64,000 bases of DNA from Euryodendron excelsum (taxonomy: Eukaryota; Streptophyta; Magnoliopsida; Ericales; Pentaphylacaceae): assembly GCA_033060915.1 (NCBI GenBank), contig CM065387.1:31041501-31105500 (forward strand). Direction: 5' to 3'. The position numbers and the translations under genes were made by a program. Under the pieces are notes generated by a model. It saw only the letters and a program-made list of their open reading frames with translations, had not been told where the DNA came from and did no database searches. Shown here piece by piece: positions 22,908-36,300 of the stretch. Each line of letters starts with the position of its first letter. Position 1 is the first letter of the stretch.

Positions 22908-24295
22908 AGATACTGCTTATTATTAGATAATAATCTAAATTTTAACTTGTCTTACAAGTTGTTTGCTTACTATTTCTAATTCGGACATACAAGTTCATTT
23001 CTTCAAATTGCAATTGGTGAAGTTTGTTATTGAATTAGTCACTTCACAAAGAAATTAGTTCTGTACGTGGCCTTTTTAAAATCTGTAGTTTGTCTAAGTT
23101 CCTTCATAGTTGAATTGTTTTGACTGAAAGAAATGTTGTATTGAGGATTGGCATGACCTTCACTACAGGGCTCTTCAAGTAGATACATTTTGAGGAAATC
23201 ATACCTTCCGTGTATTCTTTTTCCGCAAGAATTCTGCCAAAGAAACAGTCTTGTAAGCAAATACATGTCAAGAAGGGTTAAAAGAGTTTTACTGATATTT
23301 GTTTGCGCTTTAATGCGTTGTTCCTTTTTTTTTTTTTTCTGAATTATCTTGCGTACACAATCTGGGCTGAGATTAGTAGTTACTGATTGTTGCAAATAGA
23401 ATATATGGGCTGATGTTTCATGGAGTAGTTAATAGAAAGAACAATAGAGCAAAAAGCACACAATAGAGGAAATAAAGGGAAAAAAAGAAAAGAAAAGAAA
23501 AAAAGATCAGATCGAATCGGGTAATCGGGCCGGTGCCCTTTTGTTAATGGATTGAGTTTGAGATTACTGGATCCGGATTGGATTTGAAGCTTTATTGTAT
23601 TGAATGGGATTTAGATCTATCAGATCCGGAGCAAAGCAGGTCGTTGATAGTTGTACATACAGAAAAGATTACCTAAATATTTATTTTAAGCTTGTGCAAG
23701 GCCACCGTCCACACAAACCATGTAAGCTTCGTATAATGCATAAATAATGATTGGCTAAAGGGTGTGCAGAGAGGGATCGAACTTAAGATTTAAGATTTCA
23801 TGCTTAGCATGTGAACAGCTTTGGCTCCCATAATTTGTATATGCCAAATTTCCAATAGTAAATCGAGAACTTGTGCCCTGTAACATTTAAGTTTCATCCA
23901 CATCTAATTTTCAAAAGAAAATGACTCGTAGACAAAAATACCTCAACAGCTTCAAACTACGCGGTCAAATATAAGCGCATTCGTTTAGTGAGACATTTTA
24001 GAGCATGCAGTGAACAGTATTCCTTACTGTTCCTATTCCACACACTGCAATGATCCGCATTCCAAGTAACATTGGAACAAAACATTTACTCTACAAATTT
24101 GCCCTTATGAATGTTTTTCTGTATGATGTATATCGGATGATGGCAAGGAGCAGAAGCTGCAAATGTTGCTCAATCTTCAACAATGTCATCACCATGTCTA
24201 CAGTATAGACAACCAGCTGGTCGAAATTAAATCAACACAGCTCAAACAATGATAGAAGGCAAACCGAGCGTAGAAATATCCTCAACATTTAGAAC
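22908..24295. other. Region downstream of the lipase gene, no gene recognised
   Basis: It contains short AT-rich sequence, a G/A-rich stretch around 23460-23520, and at 23995-24060 a short piece related to the ~450-bp repeat family (CATTCCAAGTAACATTGG). The lipase 3' untranslated region should occupy the part nearest 24295. I could not fix a polyadenylation site. Confidence 0.5.
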
Positions 24296-24371
24296 TCACA
24301 CCATTACAGATCCATCATATAGACTTTGGGCACTTTGTGCTGCCAATACTTTTCGCATGGCATAATCACAT
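24296..24371 (-). CDS. Lipase exon J (last)
   Basis: Acceptor GCTTGCAG. Completes Arg, then [16 protein letters not shown] and LYDGSVMV, stop TGA. The [11 protein letters not shown] end is typical of plant class 3 lipases. Confidence 0.9.
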
Positions 24372-27300
24372 CTGCAAGCCACCAACAAGTCAAACAACGC
24401 ATCACGAGAGTTTATTTATTTGAATATTCCTACAAAGAAGCTAGACAATCATAACAACAAAGAAAGAGTGGGATCAGATACCTCCAAGGTAGATGGTCAA
24501 GGAACATGGAAGGTGACACAATGATGTCCTTGAAGGCTTCTCTATTTGCCATATAAGCTTTATAACTCCAACACTTCTCTTGGGTTCCCCAGATTTTCCA
24601 GAGAGGCATGTGAAAGCTGTTTTTTTGTGGTACTATATGAATTACAAGGCCTGGTAAAAACATCTCAGGGAGATCCCCAGCTGGTTCATTCTCAGACGAT
24701 GGTACCGCCTCCATGAACTCAGATATAGGATCACCAGACAAATTTACATTAGCAGGAGAAGCATAAAAAGGATTAGTGAAATCATGTAGCGAATCACTGA
24801 GATTAATTTCATCATCAGAACTATCTTCCAGGTCCATGTCTTTCCAGAGGGAGAAGACTTGATCCTGTCTCCCGCTCCCTGCAGTGATAATGGAGATGGC
24901 TTTAGCAGAAACACCTTCAGCCTCAAACATTAAATTCGAGGGTTGCATGTGGTCCCCGCCATTCGTTGACAGCAAAGGTGGAAATCACAAATGTTGCACT
25001 TAACAAATAGAAAGCATAAGAAAAAAGGCCAGCTTAATACCATTCCTGCATTGAGTCCTGTAATCATGGAGGTTTCTATCTTCAGTTATCATAGCACTAG
25101 AATTCAAATGTGAAGCTTGAATATTTTCCTCAACCCTACTTGTTTCGTACTTGCTCAAAAACAGAAATCTGCGTGCAAGTTTGGTAGTTATGGTTGAATC
25201 AGTTGTATCCTGTGACACTGATGTAAGTGCAGCTCCACGAAGCCTCAGGATTGAAGCAACTGAAAGGCGTGCCGAAAATTCATTGTTGTACACAATGCTG
25301 CAGAAAGTTCACAGACATGTTTTCAGGTTGATGCACACAAAAGATCCATAAACATACACATGGATTGAACAAACACTGAAGATTGATTGCAGTAAAAGAA
25401 GAAAATGCTCTAGATTTGATATTAATACAAAAATCTTTGGATCTACAACATTTACCTTGTAACAAATTCTGAACATGCTTCTGCTACGATTGGATCCAAG
25501 CATGGAAGGGGGCCATATGCATATACATGCAAGTTTGGGTATCGTCCATATAACTGCCGAACAACACACGAAAAATAAAAAATTACATTCCAGTAGTAAT
25601 TTGAGTGCTGTTGAAAACTGTCCTGATTTGACCACCTTAGTTTTCTCTAAAGCTGGACAGTCTAAGATCCTGCAGTGACCCAATATTGTTCATACCTATA
25701 ATAAGTTTGTCAGACTTTTCACTCATTTGAGAGAAAGGGGGCTATAAGTGTCTAACCAAAATGACAAGGAACATTTGGTCCCTGGCTTATGGCTGATAGG
25801 ATATGAACTTTTATGGTTTTTTGGAGCCAGAAAGTTACACAAGCAATACAATTAACTTCAAATGCTAGGGCGTGATCACAGAATACCAAAAAAAGTGACA
25901 TCGTGCAATGCAAAATCATTCATTTTTACCACTTGTAGTTGTGGAATGGTTACCTCTGTTTTGAATTCAAGAACTAAAAGAGAGACAAACTGATAAATCT
26001 GAAACAGTTGGGCACTTCAAATCCCAAACTAGCACTTGACTAAATGAGTGTTGGAAAAAGAATAAAATGATAAACAGAAAAACAATTGAGCTTCAGGGAC
26101 AATCAGTTCACCCAAGAATGTGAAGGTTCAATCAAGCCTTATCCTGGATTTAAGTCGACGAATTTGTACAAAACAGTCAAAATCATATTGGTAAATTTAG
26201 AAGTAATTCAGCTGTGTTTTCAAAATAAGTAATGCGATTAAGTTCCCATTGGTGTGCATATCTGCATCCAAAAATGAAAGGACTAGCATAAACGCATGTC
26301 AAGGTTTGGACAAGAATAATGCACATAATTGACATGTTTATAATTGTTAGATCCACTCAGAGACCAAATTATTCATCCATAAATTAGAAAAATAAGAATG
26401 AAAGAAATAAATGAAAGAATTAATGTATCCAGGGAATAACATTATTTGAAGTGATAGATCTCTAACCCTAAGTCCCAACAATGCGGCAATAGCTCCTCCC
26501 AGGGAATGACCCACTATGCGAACACCATACCCATTGCACTCACATCCAGCTCCGAGCAATGAAGAAAGGAATCCTCTTGACTCGGAGGAAATATCTGCAA
26601 ATTCTTTAACATCAAGAGTCACCATAGGGGGGAAATCAGTCGAAGGCAAGATGAAAAATATAAAGAAATAGTCTCAGAACATGTAAGTTTCAGCACCAAG
26701 CAAATTATGCAGGGATTAAAACTCGATATGATGTGGGCTAGTTGCTGCTAATCTAATATGGAAAAGGATGATGCTGTGTAACAAGCATGCATGAGTGAGC
26801 ACTTGAGAGTTATTGTGCACATGGGACAATCCAATCAACCGGAATCCGTGCGCACCAATGTGATCTCAATTTTCAAGCTAAAGAATACAAAACAAAACAA
26901 TAAAGCCTTAGTTACAGAATGATAGAATTAGATATTCAAAGCAACTCCTATTCCTCTTTGTATTTTCTTCATATTTAGAGTAATATTCTGTGATGGGACC
27001 AAACATGTAATTTTTATGCTTATTTGCGTAAATATGTATAGAACAGCCTGACACATATAGGCCTGGTCTCTCTTGGTTGTTTTAAAGAAAACATGGAATC
27101 AGATTATTCATTCTATCAGAAATTTTTTACCCTGGGGTTATTGTTTTACTCCATTATTTTCTATCTTTTTCTCTCGATCTCTGTTCTTCCCCTGCTTAAT
27201 TTTCAATCAACTATAGAACAAGAACAAGGGATTAAGATGCAACCCCAGAACCAAGTGTAGCCCCAAATGTTTGGTATATTATGGTTCAATTTTCATATGC

Positions 27301-30300
27301 TGAGAAGAGTACTATTTTCACAATGATTCCAGCACTCATTGTAAATGGAGTCAACAATGGATGGGTGCTGCATAATAAGCAAGACTTTAACCAGAGTAAT
27401 CAAGTGATGTATTACCCTGCGAATTAGTTATCATTGGTCATAAGCTATTAATTGTACTGTTATACCTCTACTTTTTTCACTTTAAATATAAGCAAAAAAT
27501 TAACTCACAACTGGGAGAGGCTCCTCCCTATAACTGGGATAAGAAAGAAACTTGAAAACATACTCGTGTTCAATTAAGTCTTGAAACTTGGAGGCATTGG
27601 CTACACACTCAGGTTGAAATTTCTGATGATACATCTCTTCTGAACAACAATCGAGAGGAAGCAAAGTGTAGTTCCATGGATCTTCCATTTCAAGTCATGT
27701 ATTAGTCCCAGATTTCCCACATATGAATACATTTGAGCTGTGGCATCCCAAATCTCATCTGCAGTCTTCATGAACAGGTACCTTCTGCTAATCTCTGGCT
27801 TCATTGCAAGCAGTAGCCAAGACATAACAGCGAAATCTTTGTATCCTATTGTTCAGTGGAGGGATCACTAACCTTATGTACCTTGATGGTCCTTTCAGAA
27901 AGCCCATTTTTTAAAGCTAGTAGTTTCCGTTAAACAATATTTTGGTCTTTTTAAAAGCAAGGTTCCCACTCAATATGGTAGTATCATCTTCTGCCCTAGT
28001 CAATGTGTCAAGTATTGCTTCGCTCACATCTGACATTTCAAGTAAACTACTCAGCACCAAGTTGCTGCAACAGGTGAATACAGTCACTTGGAAGCAACAA
28101 AAGCTAGTATAACAAACCAACCACTTCAAAACACCAAGGAACGTAAGGAAAAATAACAAACTTCATTCCAATCAATTTAAACCACTAAGCCACTTTCCAG
28201 CAAGGGATGTTCCTTTTCATTGCAGAAAATTGCTACCTAAGACTCTAAAAGTTGTGGAAATATCAGATTTACTAGATGGAGTCCGTGTCAGCCACTGACA
28301 AAGAAAAGGAGGCATTTTCAGAAACGGAAACGACGCTATTTATACTCCCCTTCCGAAGCAACAAGACACCAAAAACAAGCTTATACCTATTTGAGTTATG
28401 CTTTAAACAGCCCACGAAAGGCAGGAAGACGGAATACGGAAAGCAGCTTCCCACACTACTTGAACTTCAGGCATGACAGCTTCCCAAATGGGTCTTTACT
28501 TTAGTATGGTCTAGTGACTCTAGTCTTTCCAATGCCTCCTTCCTTGCCGCCAACATACGCTATGAGTACCAGAAATTTAGTTTCTTCATGGAGACTGAAG
28601 TGAAGTTCCTCCTCGAAAGAAGGACAAGCGGAACGGCTTCTTTTGCTCTTTTTCCCCCTTATCAATCCCCCAGGGAGGTGGCAGAGATGGAAACACTGCA
28701 CAAAAACCCCGCTAAATCGACTTTGATGGCCTTATAGTTATAACAGTAAGAATCAGAAGAGAGAGGTGGCCCAGAAGATGGGGCCTGAAGATGATAATGT
28801 CAAATGACCTTGGATATGCACAGTGCTGATATCACACCTGCTCAGTAGCTACTTAATCTTTTGTATGTATATTCCTAGAGAGCTTCAGAATACTGCTATT
28901 CTCACTGCATATTATCTTATCAATAGATGCTATGGTCTGTTCCCAAGGGTCAAGCCTCTTATTCTTTTCTCTTTTTTCCATTTCTGTAGGTGAGAGTTCC
29001 TTACTCCATTCTGTTTCATCATCTTCCATTTTTCAAATTGCCACCTCAGATTTTTGCTATGTTTGCTTCGTCTCTTCTTACTCTAGCACTCAGATAAATT
29101 CATTCCTTATGCTGTTTAGTGTGCCTTTGTAAATTATTTTCAAACCAATAGGGATGCAAGTAATTCTTTTAATTCTTTCTGTTACATTGCGAGTGCTGGC
29201 TATTAATTCTTTTAAGGAACATAATGCTTTCCTCCACAAGTTGCATGTTGGACGACAAGATTCTTCTGATGTCTCCAGATATTCCTCTCCCACTTGCTTC
29301 ATTACATACTACCACCAATGTTTTGTAGCCATCTATACTCTTGCACATTATATTTTCACCATGAGAGGCTGAAAACTAATAAAAACCAGCCTGAAATTGC
29401 ACCTCCTCCACAGTCATCTGGATCATCTATAGGTCCTATTCTTCCATCTGAAGCCCCTTTTCCCAAGGACCTCTTAATTGCATTCAGCACAACGTACTCA
29501 ATCTTGCATTTTTCATCCATAACATAATATTGTTACCTTTCCTCTTCAATCTACGCATCCTTTTTGTTTTAAAGTACCACCTGTATTAGTACAAGCATCC
29601 CTTGCTCTTTCCACTTGTATTGCTTGACCTAATTTCGTATCATACTGCCAAGAACAGCAGGATCTGTTCAGATGGTGTCGGGGGGTGCTAAGGCGGAGGG
29701 AGAGAATCTAGGTTTTCTATTAAGTTTGTTTTTCTTTTCTGTAGAAATGATTAAATTCAAAGAAAAGTTTTGCATGTTGCAAGTGCTCTGCATCAGTTGC
29801 ATATAGTAGATATGCATCAGCATAACTGGGAATAAAAATTGTGGTAGTAATGAATCATCCTTCTTTGATAGTTGAAACCACTAATTTTCAATATCCTGGA
29901 AGAAACACACAGAAATCTGGGAACGAAGAGTAATATCTCTATTAGAATAAAGCTTGTCTCACTGTTAGACGATGGCTGGTGGAAAACACAGCTTTTAGCC
30001 ATGTCAATACTACTGTGTCAATTTGACATTGGATCAAAATCCTGAATATGAACCTCAGCTCAACAAAATCATAAAAACCTGATTTAGTATATCTCTTTTT
30101 ATGAAGGATGTGCTTTACAACAAAAATTTAAATAAAATTTTATATACGGTTATCAATATCATGCTCCCCTTACTCATCAAACAAAGATCAGAGAAAGTAA
30201 ATCTTCACAGTAGATACCCTGTTAGAAACATAAAAACTATGTATTCTTGTTTATTTGCTATGGTAGCACTTTAGTACTTCTTTCTTCTTTTTTTCAAGTA

Positions 30301-33300
30301 GTAAAAAAGTCCAAAAGATAAAGAGCAATACTTAAAGCAGGAATGCGTAATATGTGAGATCACAAAGAAAAAATTCTTGCGTAACCAATATAAAAATATG
30401 TCAATGAGAACTTGCTTAAAAACAATATAGACACCCAATAGCCTACTAAATGGGTTTTCAATGTTACAAGATAGAAGGGTTAAATGGTCAATGCTATAGA
30501 AAGTTGCATCAACTTACCATCATCTCCAGGATATCCTTCAATTTGCATGAAGAGATCCTGTGCAGCCTCAACTATACCTGAATGCCCGTAGTGTGGCATA
30601 GATGAAATTACTCTATGCCTTACATCCAGGTGAATCTGATTTCCACTGTCAAGAAAAATTAAACTCGTCAGCACAAAAAAGAAGAGGTAAACAATTTGTG
30701 GAGACACGACAAAAAACACCACCATGTAGAGGCAGAAAAAGAATCTAAATCACTTGGTAAACACTTGTATTTTTTATGCTCGAATATGAAATTACTTTTA
30801 CCATACTAGAGATGTAAAGAAAAGTGTTTCTATTTTATGATCAAAACATATCAACTACATAAAACTGAGAATACTTCAACCAGTAACGTGATCTGAATAA
30901 CTTGTGGAACATCATAAGCAGCCAAAAAACTAGAATTGATATGATCAGTAAATCTTGAAATCATTTACATTTATGTATGTAGAATGTGAAATATAACTTA
31001 ATATCATTGAAAGAAACAGAGGAATCTGCTAAGCAGAAGAGCTGAGAGCTTCCTAATAGGACTTGTGGAATATATGGTTCACAACTCTTAACAAGAACAA
31101 GTCAATTCCAATTGCTGCTTACAAGACGCCATGAACTGCAATGTTCCTAGTTATCTAGAAAGATGTACTATCCTACAACTATTGTGATGGAAATTGTAGA
31201 GGAACCCAAGTCTATCAATGCTTCTTTGGAAAAGACTATATCACTTACATATCTGTCAGCACTTCCCTTTTCTAATGGAAGCACGGTTAAGAATGCTAAA
31301 AATGATGCAGCAGGCAAGTAATTTCAATGAAAAAAAAGAAGCTTAAGAGAATAAATAAAAGCAGGAAATAAACTGCTTAGCAGCGAGCAAAGAAGTGCAC
31401 AATTGTTAAACAACTCAATGAATGCAACAAGACCTTGGATTCTTGAATAATTTTTTGTCATCTAATTTGCATCCTAATTAGCTGTACAAGATATGGTTTC
31501 TATAGCGTTATAAATCTACCATAGGATAAAAAGAAGAAAAATGAGATATACGGATATCAAGTAAAGTTTATGCTTCCAATGTAGGAAAATAAACTAAAGA
31601 AAATGTTTGGTAGTTCATATCTCATATACCTAAAGCTTTTTTTGGTTTTTCAGATAAAGGACTCTGACTATGTAAAAGTTTTTGTGGAAGTTCGAATGCA
31701 AAGCGACATTTACGAGATGGAAAATAACTTTTTGAAGGAAAAAAACTATGTTCTATTTCTTGCTCAGTGGATTTCTTTGTAGAGGGAGATGTTGCTTAGT
31801 GCGTTGAAATTTATAATTACTGCAGTTCACTAGAATTTCGATCCTTGTTGAGACAAAGCCAAAAGACTGTAATTTCAGAAAACCATGAAGCATTGCATAT
31901 TGCAGCCAAACTAAAGTTCTCTAAGGTACGGTATTCAACAGTTGCAAGCAATTCTTTGGTTCCAATATACAGTTCATCATTTAGAAAGGCAGTGAGGATT
32001 GATCATTGAAGTCTAGAAGTTCGGGAACACTGTTATTCATAGAATTTGAACTGGAAATGCAGGGTGCAGAATGCATTAAAATATTTCCATTACCCAATTG
32101 ATCTGGAAATGCAGGGTGCAAACCTGTAACATTATTTACACGACAAGGCTTCTCTTGGACTTTTATCTCATGCTCACACACTAGACAGCCCACAAGCTTT
32201 ATATGACTACAAAACACAGCATTGGCCCGTTCGAGGACCGAATCAGAATTTAAGGAAGAAATTTACATGTGAGCTCTGTTAGATCACCAATAGTCCAAAA
32301 AGCTTAAGCTGTTAATAGGGGATCCAACAAGGCATATCAAGCTCTCCAACACTCTCTCTGGCGTGAAATTCCGCCTTGCACATGAAGATGCAACATATCG
32401 AAACAGAGAAAAACAAGATGCAATTGAGGAAAAAATGCTGATGACAATCGAGGACCAAAATGCAATTGGGGTGTTTTTAGAAAAAAAAAAAACTCACAAA
32501 ACAGTTTACCGAAGGCAGTCTTGACAATTTCTACAAAATGAAACTGGAAAACAAGAACTGTTACCACAGCCAAACACGGTTAAATGTTTGGTTTGGACAA
32601 AAATAATATCCTGCATAAGCATCCTGGAATTTCTTCTTTTATATAGTTTATTTCTTTAGGCTCAAGCATGTAAAAGATGTTCACCCAGTGTTACCAGAAA
32701 ACTCTAATACCCTAGCAATTTACGTTATTAGACCGGCGTTTCGAAACATGGTATACTTTCATTCCAAAACAGCAAATTTAGTGATCCAATACATTCCCAA
32801 TTTTTTTTTTCTAGTTATTTCCTCAAAGGTTACCTAAAGAGAGAAAAATCAAATAAAACGATCGAAAACCTGTGGAGAATGGAGTTTGACAGAAGAATAT
32901 GCAAAAAGAAAAAGGGCTATAATGCTTTTAAAAATGTGTATTTACACAATTCATTTAAAAAAAAAGGGCTATATATTTTATTGGATGTCTAACTGTTAAA
33001 AAAAATAATAATTTAGAAGTACCTTAAATTTTACTAGTATAATTTATCCAAGTATACCCCTAGCATACCACATTTTAGAGCATGTGACGTACCTCGTTCC
33101 CATTCCTATTTCACGTACCAGAATGATACACGTTCCAGGTAATATTGAACAGTGTTACCGGAATACTCTAATACCATAGCGATTTACAATTTTGGAATGG
33201 CGGTCCAAAATATGGTACACTTACATTCCAACACCATGGATGTAGCGATCCAATGTGATCTTAACCTTTTTCCCTATTTATTTTCTTAAAGGTCACCTAA

Positions 33301-36300
33301 CGAAGAAAAAAAAATTGCATATAATGAACAAAAATTCAGGGAGAATAGAGTCTTGGTAAAAGAATATGCAAAAATATCAGCCATAATGCTCTAAGAAACT
33401 GATTTATGGATGATTAATTTGAAACAAATAGACTGTATTTTATCAAAAGTCTAATTATTTAAGAAAATTGTTCTAAAAGTATCTTAATAGTTTAATTTAT
33501 ATAAGTCTACCCCTGTCGTGCCACATTTTGGAGGATGTGGCGTACCACGTTCCCGTTCCCGTTCCACATACTTGAACGATCCGCGTTCCAAGTAACATTG
33601 GGCCAGCACAATGCTTTATGCAGTGTATCTATAGTTTTTGACAGTAGATGGAAAAGAAGAAAAAAAAATCACATATAATAAACAAAAATCCAGGGAGAAC
33701 GTAGTTTTGGCAGAAGAATATGCCAAAACTCCTATTTATTTCCTTAAAGGTCACACAACGAAGAAAAAAATCACATATAACGAACAAAAATCTAGGGAGA
33801 ATAGAGTTTTGGCAAAAGAATATGCAAAAATATCAGCCATAATGCTCTAAGCAACTGGTTTATGGATGATTAATTTGAAAAACAAAGACTATATTTTATC
33901 AAAAGTCCCGTTGTTTAAGAAAATTGTTCTAAAAGTATCTTAATAGTTTAATATATAAATCTATCCTTGTTGTACCATATTTTGGAGGATGTGTTGTACC
34001 TCATTCCTATTCCCGTTCCATGTACTTGAACGATCCGCGTTGCCGGTAACATTGGGCCAGTACAATGCTTTATGCAGTGTATCTATAATTTTTAACGGTA
34101 GATGGAAAAGATACTTAAAAGCAATGTGCCCCTAGAGCTGGTAAAATATGTTCACATATATATAAATTTAGTAAGATTTTTCAGATAGAAATAGATAGTA
34201 TAATAAAAATTTTGACGTATCCAAACCTGAAGCAGGCAACAATACAGTTTGGTGTGTCCATGCAGAATGATCCATAAGATGAGGTTTATTTGCCCCCATC
34301 GTTTTTCTCTAATGTGTACCTTTACTTAGTAAGCATGTAAACTACTATATCTACTATTGTCAACTCTACTTCATAACTGGTGAATTTATAATTTGTAATC
34401 ATTAGAACTTTGTGACTAATTGTGAGAGAAGAGAATATATATTAATATATGCAATTTATGAAAATCTTATTAGTACATTATTATTATTTCAACATTGACC
34501 AACATATCTTGCCAAAAATTTTTTGAGCTGATGCTTTCACACAATGAAGCCAATAATAACTTATCTAAACAGGGATCAGAGTTTGTTTTGAGCAGTATAC
34601 TATAACTGTATGTGTCAAAAAATACATTTGAGAAAAGATTTGAACGTTATCCAAAAGGTTCAAATAAGATCTTCCTGTGTAGGAATTTCCATCCTTTGTA
34701 AAGTTCTGAACAATGAAAGTGAAACAAGAAAACTAATTTTGTTAGTGAATAAAAGAATTGTTCTCTGTTGACGTAATTATTAAGTGAAAAACTGTTGTAG
34801 AAACTACTACTCACCCTGAATATACAATTCAAATGGTGAATTATTTCCAATGCTTCTTCTTTTTTTTTTCCCCTTTTTTTGGTCTGAATTGTAGGAGGTG
34901 AGCAAATAGCCCTGTGAGGAGCAATTAGGGTATTGAGACAGGATAGAAAAGAAACAGAAAAACACATACAGAGCAATATTTGCCCATGACTTTTACCCAA
35001 AAGGAATAGAAAATGACACACCAATTAACAAAACAAAAAGAAAAGTAACTCTGAGTTTGGTTCTTAGAAAAGAGAGGGAAAGGAAAATAACAGACAAGAC
35101 AGCATGAATTCTTGTTCAATTGGAAGCAAAGAGGAAGAAAATATGAGGGAAGGGGTTTTTCTCTCTCTAGAGTTGAGAGCGACTCTCTCTAGAGCTTCCC
35201 ATGGAGGTTGTGTTCCATGGTGAAGAAGGCATGCTTTCATATCTATTTTATGGCCTTAGAGAACCCTTTGTGTGCCCCTGCCAATGTTTTCACTGAAATA
35301 TCTTTTGTGGGTTTGTTTTTTTATTTTGTCCGATGCTTTCTGAATATCTCTTTTGGGTGTCACTTGGTCATTTCCATTTCATGAGGCAGTGTTGTAGCCT
35401 CTACTCCATAGTCCTCTACACCATAGTTGGGTAAGACCGGTAATTTTGCCGGAGCTATGGAGAAAGTGTGGTAGATATTGCAAGGAGGCTTGTTGTCTCA
35501 CGGGTTTGATTTTGGAAGGCTTGTTTTGGGTCTGCTTGATGATTTTTCGAAGCAGAGGGGTTTTGTTTGCTTCTGGTAATGGTAAAGATGTTGAGTCTCA
35601 TTCCCTAACCGGGTGGCTGTACTGAGTGCTCTGATCATCCTGTTTGCTTGGATGTGCAGCTGAGATTGTGCACAGCTTGGCTGGCTCATTGGGTTTGGGA
35701 TAGTTATGGTGCTTGGTCTGCTTTGGATTGTCTGATGGAATGGCTGAGGTTGCCTTGCACTTGCCTAGGGTCAAGGTAGAAGGGTTAGTAATGGGACAGA
35801 GTTTTGCTAGTGGATTCTGTCTCTGGTGAAAGCTTTGCATATTTTGGCTGTGACCATGGACTGAGGGTTTTGGGATTCTCAAGGCTTGACTTCACTGGAT
35901 TAAAAGTGCTATTTTTCTGCTTGAGCTTGAGAGGCCTCTATGGCTGTTATGGAGCCTCTAGCCTCCGCGAAAGATTCAGTTCTGGTTGGTTCTAATACCG
36001 GGTGGGTGGAGTAGCTTCGATGTTGGCCCGGTGATCTGATGTATCTTTTCTGGCGTCGGTGGGTCCGATGCTGGAGTGGTATTCATCAGTTGGATCTTAA
36101 GCCGGGATTGAGGTTTTCTGTCTCAACTATGGTGGTTTTGCCTGTGGATGAGTTTGGAGATGATGAGTGACTGCACACGGGCACAGATGCGCGTTTGCTT
36201 GTTTCGGGGCAGGTGGGTTCGTGGTGAACCCCTATTGGTTAAACGTTTTGGGGTTGCCACGTGTCCTGGTTGATGGCGGTATTTGTCCCGCCTTTTTGCT

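Noticed and set aside
23039..23395. 118-codon minus-strand frame downstream of the lipase
   Set aside because: Lys/Gln-rich low-complexity stretches from a T-run, no domain and no splice context.
33638..33850. 70-codon frame with an internal repeat
   Set aside because: It only translates two partial units of the ~450-bp DNA repeat.
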